This document shows positions 26,172 to 33,915 of a stretch of DNA of 64,000 nt, in pieces. The stretch is taken from NCBI RefSeq assembly GCF_023074175.1, contig NZ_JADPKS010000035.1, forward strand, positions 62,001-126,000, written 5' to 3'. Numbering within the stretch: the first letter of the stretch is position 1; each line of letters begins with the position of its first letter. The translations under genes and the position numbers were made by a program. The notes below the pieces were generated by a model. That model made no database searches. It saw only the letters and a list, made by a program, of their open reading frames with translations, and was not told where the DNA came from. Origin of the DNA: Bradyrhizobium sp. 139. Its GTDB lineage: Bacteria > Pseudomonadota > Alphaproteobacteria > Rhizobiales > Xanthobacteraceae.

Positions 26172-26603
26172 ATGAAGCGCGTGATGATCCTCAACGGTCC
26201 CAACCTCAACATGCTCGGCATCCGCGAGCCGCACATCTACGGCACGACGACGCTCGCAGAGGTCAATGCGAGCTGCCAGGAAGCCGCCTTAAAGCTCGGG
26301 CTCAAGCTCGCCTTCCACCAGTCCAACCACGAAGGCGTGCTGGTCGATCTGATCCAGTCGGCGCGGCAGGATGCGGATGCCATCGTCATCAATCCGGCCG
26401 GCCTCTCCTTCACTTCGGTCTCGATCATGGACGCGATCAAGACGTTCGAAGGCCCGGTGCTGGAAGTCCACATCTCCAACATCCACGCTCGCGACGAATA
26501 TCATCGCCACTCCAAGATCTCGTTCGTGGCGACCGGCGTGATCTGCGGGCTGGGCCCGTTCGGCTACGTCGCGGCGCTGCACGCGATCGCTAATATGAAG
26601 TGA
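26172..26603 (+). CDS. aroQ: Type II 3-dehydroquinate dehydratase-like protein, divergent
   Basis: 143 residues, normal for AroQ. It converts 3-dehydroquinate to 3-dehydroshikimate in characterised members. NGPNLNMLGIREPHIYG keeps the catalytic Arg18 and Tyr23, and HISNIHARDEY keeps His100. However, the loop that is normally NPGAYTHTS reads NPAGLSFTS, so the usual His is Phe80, and the region after EF/EY (normally RHHS) reads HRHS. The dodecamer-type fold is otherwise intact to GVICGLGPFGYVAALHAI. It is the last gene of the TRAP operon, with AAAGGA 9 bases upstream of ATG. Its substrate may therefore differ from the shikimate-pathway enzyme. Confidence 0.85.
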   Translation: MKRVMILNGPNLNMLGIREPHIYGTTTLAEVNASCQEAALKLGLKLAFHQSNHEGVLVDLIQSARQDADAIVINPAGLSFTSVSIMDAIKTFEGPVLEVHISNIHARDEYHRHSKISFVATGVICGLGPFGYVAALHAIANMK

Positions 26604-26610
26604 GGGTCTG

Positions 26611-26640
26611 CACCCTCGCCCCGCAAGCGGGGCGAGGGTG
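26611..26640. terminator. Perfect 14-bp stem-loop between aroQ and an MBL gene
   Basis: CACCCTCGCCCCGC (26611-26624), loop AA, GCGGGGCGAGGGTG (26627-26640). It lies 8 bases after aroQ's stop and between converging genes. The core CTCGCCCCGC-AA-GCGGGGCGAG is the end hairpin of the CTCTCCCCGC repeat family, here as a single arm reused as a terminator-like element. Confidence 0.65.
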
Positions 26641-26665
26641 TCCCAGATCGCCGCCGGAGTTGGCC

Positions 26666-27727
26666 TCAAGTCGTCCTGAACTGGAGCACGCCGTCCTTGG
26701 TTTCCGCCGTCAGCCGGCCCTCGACGATCATGTAGTTGACGTGGGCGACGAGTTCGCCGGCGGCGAAACCCATCTGGTGCTCGTCCAGCACATGCTTGTT
26801 GAACACCACAGGCACCAAGGCGCGCGAGGTCTGCGGCACCTCGCGGCAAGCTTCCGCGATCAGACGGCAGCGCTCTTCGTGGTGATCGGCGAGCTGCTTG
26901 ATGCGGGTCTTCAGACCGTAGAACGGCACGCCGTGGCCGGGCAGCACCAGCAAATCGTAGGGCAGGGTGGTGGTCAGGCTCGCGAGCGAGGCCAGATATT
27001 CGCCGAGTGAGTTCTGGTCGGGTTCGACCGCCCAGACGCTGACATTGGGCGAGATCTTGCTGAGCACTTGGTCGGCGGAGAGGAACAGCTTGTCGTCGGC
27101 GCAGTACAGCATCACCTGGTCGAGCGCGTGCCCGCCGCCGGTGATGACCTTGAAGCGGCGGGGGCCGATCACGACCTCGTCGCCATGCGAGATGCGGCGG
27201 TAGGACGGCGGCAGCACCGAGACGCGTTTGAGATAATCCTGACCGCGGCCGAGCAGCTTTTCGGTGAGCGACTCGTCCATGCCGTGGCGGCGGAAGAACA
27301 GCCGCTGCGCTTCGCGCCGCTCTTCGGTGCCGCGGTTCTGGTGATAGACCGATTGCAGATATTCGACCTGCGACATCACCAGCGGGCAGTCGAACCGCTC
27401 GACGATCCAGCCCGCGAGCCCAACATGATCAGGGTGCGAGTGGGTGACGATAAGGCGCGTGATGTTGACGCCTTTCAGCGGCCCCTCGAACAGCTTCGTC
27501 CAGGCCTCGATGGTCTCCTCATTGCCGAAGCCGGCATCGATCATCGCGTAGCCGTCGCCATCGGCGAGCAGATAGATGTTCACGTGGTTGAGGCGGAACG
27601 GTAGCTTCAGCCGCGCCCACAACACGCCGGGCCGGATCTCCACGACCTCTTCGGGGCCGGGATGCTGTTCCCAGGGATAGCGAAGGGCCTCGGCGGAGGA
27701 CTGAACGGTGTCGGTTTTCGAGTTCAT
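26666..27727 (-). CDS. MBL-fold metallo-hydrolase
   Basis: 353 residues. The zinc motif THSHPDHVG (HxHxDH) and the downstream GGGHALDQVMLY, LFLSADQVLSKISP and LPGHGVPFYGLKTRI place it in the glyoxalase-II-like/lactonase branch of the metallo-beta-lactamase superfamily. The C-terminal helical extension is of the LACTB2 type. It has no signal peptide. It is transcribed toward aroQ and is not obviously part of an operon. Hydrolysis of a thioester or lactone is likely, but the substrate is not readable. Confidence 0.88.
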   Translation of the reverse strand: MNSKTDTVQSSAEALRYPWEQHPGPEEVVEIRPGVLWARLKLPFRLNHVNIYLLADGDGYAMIDAGFGNEETIEAWTKLFEGPLKGVNITRLIVTHSHPDHVGLAGWIVERFDCPLVMSQVEYLQSVYHQNRGTEERREAQRLFFRRHGMDESLTEKLLGRGQDYLKRVSVLPPSYRRISHGDEVVIGPRRFKVITGGGHALDQVMLYCADDKLFLSADQVLSKISPNVSVWAVEPDQNSLGEYLASLASLTTTLPYDLLVLPGHGVPFYGLKTRIKQLADHHEERCRLIAEACREVPQTSRALVPVVFNKHVLDEHQMGFAAGELVAHVNYMIVEGRLTAETKDGVLQFRTT

Positions 27728-27820
27728 GCTACCGGCTTAAACCCACCGTGCGCAGGGCGCCAGCCGAAAAAAGGGCGCGAGGCCCGCCCGCATAGCCGTC
27801 ATTCCGTCGATTTTCCGTAA

Positions 27821-27847
27821 CCCGGATCGAGCGCAGCGCGATCCGGG
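27821..27847. repeat. Short palindromic repeat, terminator-like
   Basis: CCCGGATCG (27821-27829), loop AGCGCAGCG, CGATCCGGG (27839-27847). The wording CCCGGATnnAGCGCAGCG resembles a very common short intergenic repeat in Bradyrhizobium-group genomes. It lies just after the 3' end of the minus-strand chemoreceptor gene and may end its transcript. Confidence 0.6.
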
Positions 27848-27862
27848 CTCCGGGACAGGGTC

Positions 27863-30019
27863 TTACGCCGCCCGCATGTTGTTGAGGAACGCGTCGATCT
27901 CTCCGCGCAGCATGTCGGCCTCGCGGCGGAGCGCATCCGAAGCGCCGAGCACTTCGCTGGCGGCCGCGCCGGCTTCCGCCGAAGCCGTGGAGACGCCGAC
28001 GATGTTGCTGGAAACCTCGCTGGTGCCGCCGGCGGCATGCTGGATGTTGCGGGCGATTTCGCGGGTGGCCGCGCCCTGTTCCTCGACCGCGGCGGCGATC
28101 GTCGTCGTCACGTCGTTGATCTCGCCGATGATCCGGCCGATGCCCTGGATGGCGCCCACCGCCGAGGTGGTGACGTCCTGCATGCTGGCGATCTGGTTAC
28201 GGATCTCTTCGGTCGCCTTGGCGGTCTGGCTCGCAAGGCTCTTCACCTCGGAGGCGACCACCGCGAAGCCACGGCCGGCTTCGCCCGCGCGCGCGGCCTC
28301 GATGGTGGCGTTGAGCGCGAGCAGGTTGGTCTGCGAGGCGATGGTCTGGATCAGGTCGACCACGACGCTGATGCGGCTCGCGCTGTCGGCAAGGCTCTGT
28401 ACCGTCGCGTCGGTGGCACCGGCCTCGCTGACCGCCTTCCGGGCGATCTCGGCCGAGGTGACCACCTGCCTGCTGATCTCCTGGATCGAGGACGACAATT
28501 GCTCGGTGCCGGCCGACACGGTCTGAACGTTGACTGAGGTCTCCTCCGCGGCGGAGGCGACCGCGTTCACCAGTGCGTTGGACTGGTCGGCGGTGTTCGA
28601 CATGCTCTGCGCGGTGGACTGCATCGAATTGGCCGACTGCGCGAGATTGTCGAGCGCGTTGCGTACCGTGCCCTCGAACTCGGCGATCTTCGCTTCCATG
28701 CGCGCGGCACGCTCGGCCTTGGCGACACGGTCCTTGTCCTGCTCGCTCGACATCGTGCGGGCCTCGACCATGCTCTCGCGGAACACTTGCAGCGTGTTCG
28801 CCATCACCGAGATTTCGTCATTGTGGTGCTTCGAGCGGTAGATCTCCGTCTCGAGGTCGCCGTTCGCGAGCAGCTGCATCGACTGCTGAAGCGCGCCAAT
28901 CCGCCGCAGGATGTTGCGGCCGACATAGAGCCAGACGAACAGTGCCGAGCCGACCAGCATCAGCGCGCCTAGCGCCAGCATTGCGGTGGTGGCGAGCGAG
29001 ATCTCCTGACGCGCCTGGAAGGTCGACGCGTTGGTCTCCTTCTGCACGCCGTCGACGAGCTGCTGCACACTGATGCCGAGACCGACATTGAGCTTGCGGG
29101 TCTCGTCGAGGATGGTCTGGCCGTAGTCGATGGCGTCGAGTTCCTTCTGGCGGATCTTGAACACGCCGATCTTGCCCTCGCCGAAGGCAAACAGCTTCTG
29201 CACGGAGTCGCGCACCGCCTGCATCGAGGACATATTGGGGAGATCCTCGAGGTTCGATTTGACGCGGTCGCGCGTCGCCTTGAACTCCTTCTCGATCGCC
29301 TCCAGCGTGTCGCTGTTGTTGGCCGACAGCGCCGCCATCATGTCGGCGGCCATCAGATTGCCGTTGGCGGAGATTGTCGCGACCTGGGAGACGGTGCGGG
29401 CGGCTTCGGTGGCATCATCGGCGGAAACTTCTGCCGCGCCGAGGATCGCGTTCAGGCGCGTCTGTGCGTCCAGCATCGCAGGACCGGCCGCGCCGACGAA
29501 GGTGAGCTGCGCCTTGCGCAACGCCTCATATTGCTTGTCATGCAGCGCGCCGGTCTCAAGCCGTTCGCGCGCGGCCGACACCAGGCTCTGGGTCGCCTCG
29601 TCGATGCTCTTGGCGGTGTCGCGCAGCGCGGTCGCGATCTGCTTGTCGGCGCCGAGCTCGATGATCTCGCCGAGCTTGGCCATGGCGAACTGCTGGATGT
29701 CCTTCACGCTCTTGGTGCGTTCGTTCAGCGCCTCGTCGGAGGGCGATGCCAGCAGGCCCGGGCCTTGCGCCGCGAGCGTTGCGCTTTGGGAGGCGAGCTG
29801 CAGGCTGGCGGAGAGGCGGGGAATGTCGCGGCCGCTCAGATCCATCATGGTGGTGCCGAGATGGTTGAACACGAAGCCGGCGCCGGCTGCGATCGCGAGG
29901 CCCATGCCCGCGATCAATGCGAAGGCGGCGAACAGGCTGCCGCGGACGCCCCATTTCGGCATTTTGAAACGAGGTTTGAAACGGCCAAGCAAATGGCCAA
30001 CGCTCAGACGGATCGCCAT
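27863..30019 (-). CDS. Methyl-accepting chemotaxis protein
   Basis: 718 residues. Membrane helix 1 ([24 protein letters not shown], about 28-51), a large helical periplasmic sensor region (about 55-345), membrane helix 2 ([24 protein letters not shown]), a HAMP domain ([22 protein letters not shown]) and a long signalling domain. The hairpin tip is [42 protein letters not shown]. It ends NNMRAA without a CheR-docking pentapeptide. The helical-bundle sensor resembles the TAR-H/HBM class for organic acids; the ligand is unknown. Monocistronic by context; no che genes nearby. Confidence 0.94.
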   Translation of the reverse strand: MAIRLSVGHLLGRFKPRFKMPKWGVRGSLFAAFALIAGMGLAIAAGAGFVFNHLGTTMMDLSGRDIPRLSASLQLASQSATLAAQGPGLLASPSDEALNERTKSVKDIQQFAMAKLGEIIELGADKQIATALRDTAKSIDEATQSLVSAARERLETGALHDKQYEALRKAQLTFVGAAGPAMLDAQTRLNAILGAAEVSADDATEAARTVSQVATISANGNLMAADMMAALSANNSDTLEAIEKEFKATRDRVKSNLEDLPNMSSMQAVRDSVQKLFAFGEGKIGVFKIRQKELDAIDYGQTILDETRKLNVGLGISVQQLVDGVQKETNASTFQARQEISLATTAMLALGALMLVGSALFVWLYVGRNILRRIGALQQSMQLLANGDLETEIYRSKHHNDEISVMANTLQVFRESMVEARTMSSEQDKDRVAKAERAARMEAKIAEFEGTVRNALDNLAQSANSMQSTAQSMSNTADQSNALVNAVASAAEETSVNVQTVSAGTEQLSSSIQEISRQVVTSAEIARKAVSEAGATDATVQSLADSASRISVVVDLIQTIASQTNLLALNATIEAARAGEAGRGFAVVASEVKSLASQTAKATEEIRNQIASMQDVTTSAVGAIQGIGRIIGEINDVTTTIAAAVEEQGAATREIARNIQHAAGGTSEVSSNIVGVSTASAEAGAAASEVLGASDALRREADMLRGEIDAFLNNMRAA

Positions 30020-30130
30020 CGAAATTCCCCCACGCGTGATCTTTATGTTTTCGCTGCGGAGTATCGTTGGGGCGGGTTAAAAAATCGCAAGTTGCACAAT
30101 CGGTTGCGCCAGTTCCGCACAGCGAAACAG

Positions 30131-30156
30131 AAGGGCCGGCTGAGTTGCCGGCCCTT
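30131..30156 (-). terminator. Terminator-like hairpin after the outer-membrane protein gene
   Basis: AAGGGCCGGC (30131-30140), loop TGAGTT, GCCGGCCCTT (30147-30156), a perfect 10-bp stem. It lies 25 bases beyond the 3' end of the minus-strand gene at 30182 and is followed on that strand by CTGTTTC, a weak T-run. Confidence 0.6.
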
Positions 30157-30181
30157 GACGAAACAGATCTGAGAGGCGCGA

Positions 30182-30907
30182 TCAGTAGCGCGCCACCGCC
30201 GAATTGGCCCAGTTGAAGCGGTAGTTGAGACCCGCCTTAAAGGTGTGATCGTCGGTGGTGAAGTTGCCGGTGCCCACCAGCGGGCCCGCGGTGAAGTGTG
30301 CGTCGCCGAAATTGTAGTACTGGTACTCGGCCTTGGCCGACCAGTTCGGAGCGAACATATATTCGAGGCCGGCGCCGACGGTGTAGCCGTTGCGGTGATC
30401 GCCGTCGATGATGAAACCGGTCGGCACGCCGCCTACCGTCACCTTCTCGTTGTTGTCCGAATAGGCGTAGCCGCCCTTGACGTAAAGCAGGCCCGGACCC
30501 CAGGTGTAGCCGACGCGGCCGGTGATCGAGCCGAGGCCACGCTGGTCGTTGTTGTAGGCGACGCCGCCCGGGAATGCCGCGCCGACGCTGCCGGAGAGCC
30601 AGGAATACTGGCCTTCGACGCCGACCACGAAGTTCGGGTTGAACTGCCAGTCCGCACCGACCTGCACGCCGCCGAGGAAACGGCCGTTGCCGTTGTTGCC
30701 GGTGGAGAGGCCGTTGAAATTGTTGTCGCTGGAGAACGCGCCGCCGAGATGCGCACCGATGTAGAAACCGGTCCAGTTGTAGATCGGCGCGGCATAGGCC
30801 GGCGCGGGCGCCTTGTAGTAGTTGCGGTTGCCGAGATCGGCGCCGATGGCCGGCGCAGCCGCGCCCACCACGAGCAGCGCGACGGTCGCAAACAGAATCT
30901 TCTTCAT
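30182..30907 (-). CDS. Outer-membrane beta-barrel protein, Omp25/31-like porin family
   Basis: 241 residues. The signal peptide KKILFATVALLVVGAAAPAIGADL leads into an APAPAYAAPIYNWTGFYIGAHLGGAFSS start seen in rhizobial Omp25/RopB-like small barrels. Alternating glycine/aromatic strands (GGVQVGADWQFNPNFVVGVEGQYSWL, GSITGRVGYTWGPGLLYVKGGYAYS, WSAKAEYQYYNFGDAHF) continue to a last strand, TFKAGLNYRFNW. About eight strands. ATG 30907 is chosen for the signal peptide; an upstream in-frame start adds an unlike extension. Probably an abundant structural surface protein. A hairpin terminator follows. Confidence 0.9.
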   Translation of the reverse strand: MKKILFATVALLVVGAAAPAIGADLGNRNYYKAPAPAYAAPIYNWTGFYIGAHLGGAFSSDNNFNGLSTGNNGNGRFLGGVQVGADWQFNPNFVVGVEGQYSWLSGSVGAAFPGGVAYNNDQRGLGSITGRVGYTWGPGLLYVKGGYAYSDNNEKVTVGGVPTGFIIDGDHRNGYTVGAGLEYMFAPNWSAKAEYQYYNFGDAHFTAGPLVGTGNFTTDDHTFKAGLNYRFNWANSAVARY

Positions 30908-31132
30908 CGTCTTGAACTCCAACACTTTGGTGCCCGGCAGGCGCGCTGTCCGCGCCGTCGTTGGTTTTGCAGATAGCTCGCTTTTGACGAAAATGCTGTC
31001 ACATGCATGGCACAGCGGCAGCCAACCTAACTTGTTGGGCTGCAAATGATTTTCGTGCTTAATGCCGGCTTAAGAAATGCTGAAGGAAGGCTTAATTTCG
31101 TGAGGCCCCGGGTCACCTGCGTGCGTCTTGCG

Positions 31133-31453
31133 TTAATCAAGACGCCGCCGTGCTTGGTCGCGCATCTGTTCGCGGAATGCCGCGCGCTTGGCAGGCCGGT
31201 CCTCCTCGCGCACGTCGTGGCGATCGAAGATGTCGAACTTCTCCATGATCGGATAGCGCTCGCTCGCCATCGCGAGCACGCGCAGCACCTTTGTCGCGGA
31301 CGGCGTCGGCCCGCTCACCTCCCAGCGCCGGATGGTGTCGGCGCCGCCCTTCTCCGGCAGTCCGCAAAGCTTTGCCATGTCGGCTGCGGTGAGCTTGCGC
31401 GCGAGGGCATCGGAAAGGTCGTTGCGGAGTTGCTTCAGTTCAGAGCCGGTCAT
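31133..31453 (-). CDS. Small helix-turn-helix protein
   Basis: About 106 residues from ATG 31453 (or 117 from 31486). Residues 3-60 look like an XRE/HigA-type DNA-binding domain (LKQLRNDLSDALARKLTAADMAKLCGLPEKGGADTIRRWEVSGPTPSATKVLRVLAMA), with RRWE typical of such HTH folds. The second half is charged and rich in Arg, Asp and Glu (REEDRPAKRAAFREQMRDQARRRLD). No toxin-like partner is adjacent, so a toxin-antitoxin role is not supported. Possibly a DNA-binding regulator of unknown target. Confidence 0.65.
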   Translation of the reverse strand: MTGSELKQLRNDLSDALARKLTAADMAKLCGLPEKGGADTIRRWEVSGPTPSATKVLRVLAMASERYPIMEKFDIFDRHDVREEDRPAKRAAFREQMRDQARRRLD

Positions 31454-31760
31454 GTTGCTTGCGTCCAGGGAAATCACTGAAGGCAATGCAATAGCGCTGA
31501 TTCGGGTCCATCCGAAGGCGACGAGCGCGCGCAGCGATCGTCGCGGCGGTCGCGGCCTTCAAGGAGCTGATGCATTCGGTCGCGACCGTGAAGGAGCGCC
31601 ACAACCGAAAAGGCCTGCTGCCCGCGGCGGCGCTGATCATGCCGTGTGACCGCGCTCCGGCACCTTCACGCACGCACGGAGTTATGAACGGTGTCCTATG
31701 GAAATTTCCCGATGGATGAACACTTGGCACAATGGGCGCACAGCGACAAAGGGATCAGCC
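31454..31760. other. Intergenic region with a possible decayed reading frame
   Basis: On the plus strand a frame from 31501 to 31719 is open without a good start and reads RARAAIVAAVAAFKELMHS.. then ERHNRKGLLPAAALIMPC, which looks protein-like. It begins directly after in-frame stops and ends just before the next gene, so it may be a gene remnant. A shadow frame on the minus strand lacks a ribosome site. Confidence 0.35.
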
Positions 31761-32045
31761 ATGACAAGCATCAAACTCGCAATTGCCGTACTTATCACCG
31801 TCGGGCTGGCTGCAGCCCCCTCCGTTGTCGAGGCGAAGAAGCACAGGTCAGCCAGACACCACAGCACCGGTGTTGTAGCCCCGAGCTATGGCAGCGCCGG
31901 AGGGCCGGTGGCAACGCAACCCAGGACTTACGGAAGCTCCGGACAGTCCACCGGGACGGTCACGGCGCCCTCGGTCGGATCGTACAATTGGCCGTCGGTC
32001 GGCGTGACCAATTCGGTGCCGACCTGGAGCAACACCACGAGATAG
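31761..32045 (+). CDS. Small secreted Ser/Thr/Gly-rich protein
   Basis: 94 residues. The signal peptide TSIKLAIAVLITVGLAAAPSVVEA is followed by a basic patch (KKHRSARHH) and a low-complexity stretch rich in Ser, Thr, Gly, Tyr and Val. ATG 31761 gives a clean signal peptide; an in-frame ATG at 31698 would put 21 extra residues in front of it. No domain is recognised. Similar short basic, repeat-like exported proteins are common and uncharacterised in Bradyrhizobium. Confidence 0.6.
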   Translation: MTSIKLAIAVLITVGLAAAPSVVEAKKHRSARHHSTGVVAPSYGSAGGPVATQPRTYGSSGQSTGTVTAPSVGSYNWPSVGVTNSVPTWSNTTR

Positions 32046-32076
32046 AGAGCAGGTCGGCAGGGCGCGCTGCTGACCG

Positions 32077-33012
32077 TCAACGTGTCCCGGCCGCGAGGCC
32101 GGAGAGCAGGTAGAGCGCGACCAGCAATGTCGCGACCGACAGCATCGTCGTGACCGAGACGGTGGCCGCGACCAGCTTCTCCTCGACCTTGTGTTCGTGC
32201 GCCAGCACATAGACGGTTTTCGCCGTCGGCACGGCGGCGCATATGACGGCGGCGACCGTGTAGAGGGGATTGAGGCTCGTGACCACGCAAAGTCCGTAGA
32301 CGACCAGCGGCATCACCACCAGCTTCACGGTCGCGAGCGCGAACGATGCCTTCAGGTTGGATCGCAGACCGTCGACCGATAGGCCAAGCCCGATGGCAAA
32401 GAGTGCGCAGGGCGTCAGCGCGGCGGCAATCATGTTCAGATAGGCCGCGACCGGAGCCGGAATCGGCAGGCCCATGATCGCCCACACGAGACCGGTGAGC
32501 GTCGACAGGACCATCGGATTGAGCAGGATCTGTTTCAACAGTCCGGCGGAATGCGCAGGCCGTCGCGCGTCCCTTTCCAGCAGGATGACTGTAATCGGAA
32601 ACATCACGCCGGCGACGAACACCGTCGCCACCGCGGCGGGCAAGACGGCGGGCTGGCCGTAGATCGCGTGCAGGATCGGAAGCGCCACGAAGCCGGTATT
32701 GGTCATGGCTGCCGCCATTCCATGAATCGTGCCGCTGGCGAGATCGTGCGTTCCACCAGCGCGGACCGCCACGAAGACCAGCGCGAAGCAGACGAGGGAG
32801 CCGCCGCCGAATGCGAGCAGGAAGCGCCATTCCAGCAGGTTACCCGCCGGCTCCTGGGCGATCGTGACGATCAGCAGCGCCGGCATCGCCACGTTGTAGG
32901 CAAAATGCACCAGCGCGTCGGCAAGCGAGCGGGAGAGATAGCCGAGCTCCCCGGCCAGCCAGCCGGTGACAATGATCGCGAACACGGGAAGAACGAGGCT
33001 GGCGACCTCCAT
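32077..33012 (-). CDS. AEC-family permease (auxin efflux carrier superfamily)
   Basis: 311 residues with about ten membrane helices in two inverted halves. It starts EVASLVLPVFAIIVTGWLAGELGYLS, with the family motifs NVAMPALLIVTIAQ and, in the second half, NMIAAALTPCALFAIGLGLS. ATG 33012 follows AAGGGGG at a good distance. AEC permeases export or import small carboxylates such as malate or auxin-like acids; substrate not predictable. It stands alone in the minus direction, converging on the small secreted protein. Confidence 0.85.
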   Translation of the reverse strand: MEVASLVLPVFAIIVTGWLAGELGYLSRSLADALVHFAYNVAMPALLIVTIAQEPAGNLLEWRFLLAFGGGSLVCFALVFVAVRAGGTHDLASGTIHGMAAAMTNTGFVALPILHAIYGQPAVLPAAVATVFVAGVMFPITVILLERDARRPAHSAGLLKQILLNPMVLSTLTGLVWAIMGLPIPAPVAAYLNMIAAALTPCALFAIGLGLSVDGLRSNLKASFALATVKLVVMPLVVYGLCVVTSLNPLYTVAAVICAAVPTAKTVYVLAHEHKVEEKLVAATVSVTTMLSVATLLVALYLLSGLAAGTR

Positions 33013-33172
33013 CCGGTTTCCCCCTTGCTGGCAACGGCCGCGCGGCAGGTTACTCCGGCAATGGATCGTCGTCACTGTTTTGCTTGAGCCGCCTCATTCG
33101 AAAAGTCCTCCTCGGTCATGGCGGTGAGGACCAGGCGGCTTCGAATCTTTGGGGGACGGCGAGCCCGCGGCC

Positions 33173-33382
33173 CTAAATTCCCCGGCCGTTCTGTTGACCG
33201 ATCACGCAGCGCCACGCCGCCAGGCGCTCGGCCGGATGCTGGTTCATCCATTCGGCGAGCTGCGGCGCACCCATCAGGCACGACTGCACCGAGACCTGAG
33301 CAAAGTCCGACGTGGTGACGATCTGCTCGTGGCAATTGGCCGGAGAGGCGAGACTGCAGAGCACGGCGATGATCTTGATCAC
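33173..33382 (-). CDS. Small conserved protein of unknown function (69 aa)
   Basis: 69 residues from GTG 33382. Composition: a short hydrophobic start (IKIIAVLCSLASPANCHEQIV), three cysteines (CSL, CHEQ, SCLMG and WRCV give four in all), and the ending LAEWMNQHPAERLAAWRCVIGQQ. The CHEQ..SCLMGAPQLAEWMNQHP..WRC pattern recurs in uncharacterised small rhizobial proteins I recall. The GTG overlaps the stop of the 57-aa gene upstream (GTGA), indicating translational coupling. Possibly a secreted, disulfide-bonded peptide; function unknown. Confidence 0.65.
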   Translation of the reverse strand: MIKIIAVLCSLASPANCHEQIVTTSDFAQVSVQSCLMGAPQLAEWMNQHPAERLAAWRCVIGQQNGRGI

Positions 33383-33552
33383 GACAGATTGCCCCTATCG
33401 CCGCCGACGAACGCGCGACCGGTTACCTTGTGCTGCTCCTCGCTCACCGGATCAGTCGGCGGGAAGATGCTGTCGTAGATGGCCCGAGCCTCTTGAATGA
33501 GGCGTGCTCGCTCGCGCTCGGATTTTGATACAAATCGAATAACTTCGCCCAT
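33379..33552 (-). CDS. Tiny upstream gene (57 aa), coupled to the 69-aa gene
   Basis: ATG 33552 to TGA 33381-33379 encodes 57 residues beginning GEVIRFVSKSERERARLIQ and ending HKVTGRAFVGGDRGNLS. Evidence for coding: its stop overlaps the next gene's GTG in the GTGA arrangement, and the first half is a plausible charged helix (RERARLIQEARAIYDSIFPP). No domain recognised; cytosolic and charged. The N-terminal GEVIRFV resembles the start of small rhizobial proteins of unknown function. No strong ribosome site is seen. Confidence 0.5.
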   Translation of the reverse strand: MGEVIRFVSKSERERARLIQEARAIYDSIFPPTDPVSEEQHKVTGRAFVGGDRGNLS

Positions 33553-33915
33553 GTTGGCTCCGGATATCAGTTAGCACGTCCGTCATGAGATGATGTCGAT
33601 CATCCAATCGCGATGTAGGATGCCGGGCGTGACTTTGAAACGGTGCCGCCGGTCACGACGGAATAAAAACCTCGTGACCGCGCTCCGGCATCCCAACGAC
33701 TCTCGCGCTGGTTCTATGAAGCTGTTCACCGCCTCATCTTCGTTGCGCGGCTTCAGCAGCCGAGCGAGCGAATGCTGGTGTCAGCTTACCCTTGCTCTCG
33801 CGCAAGGACAGTCTCGCGTAACAAATGCCGCTGGATCAAATATGTTTCTCTTGGTGCCGCGTGCAAGTTTTTGGAACCAAGTCGAAGTTCGGCGTCCCCG
33901 CCACGACCATTCACC
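33553..33915. other. Gene-poor stretch before the ABC importer operon's 3' end
   Basis: 363 bases with lower GC than the neighbours. I see no reading frame with a ribosome site and no terminator with a T-run. A 17-base stretch, GTGACCGCGCTCCGGCA, at about 33676 also occurs near 31647, hinting at shared repetitive or decayed DNA. Confidence 0.4.

Noticed and set aside
31133..31453. Toxin-antitoxin pair
   Set aside because: The HTH protein could be an antitoxin, but no small toxin-like gene overlaps or adjoins it.
33072..33172. Very short minus-strand peptide ending NEAAQAKQ
   Set aside because: Only 15 codons from its ATG and no ribosome-site or conservation evidence available.
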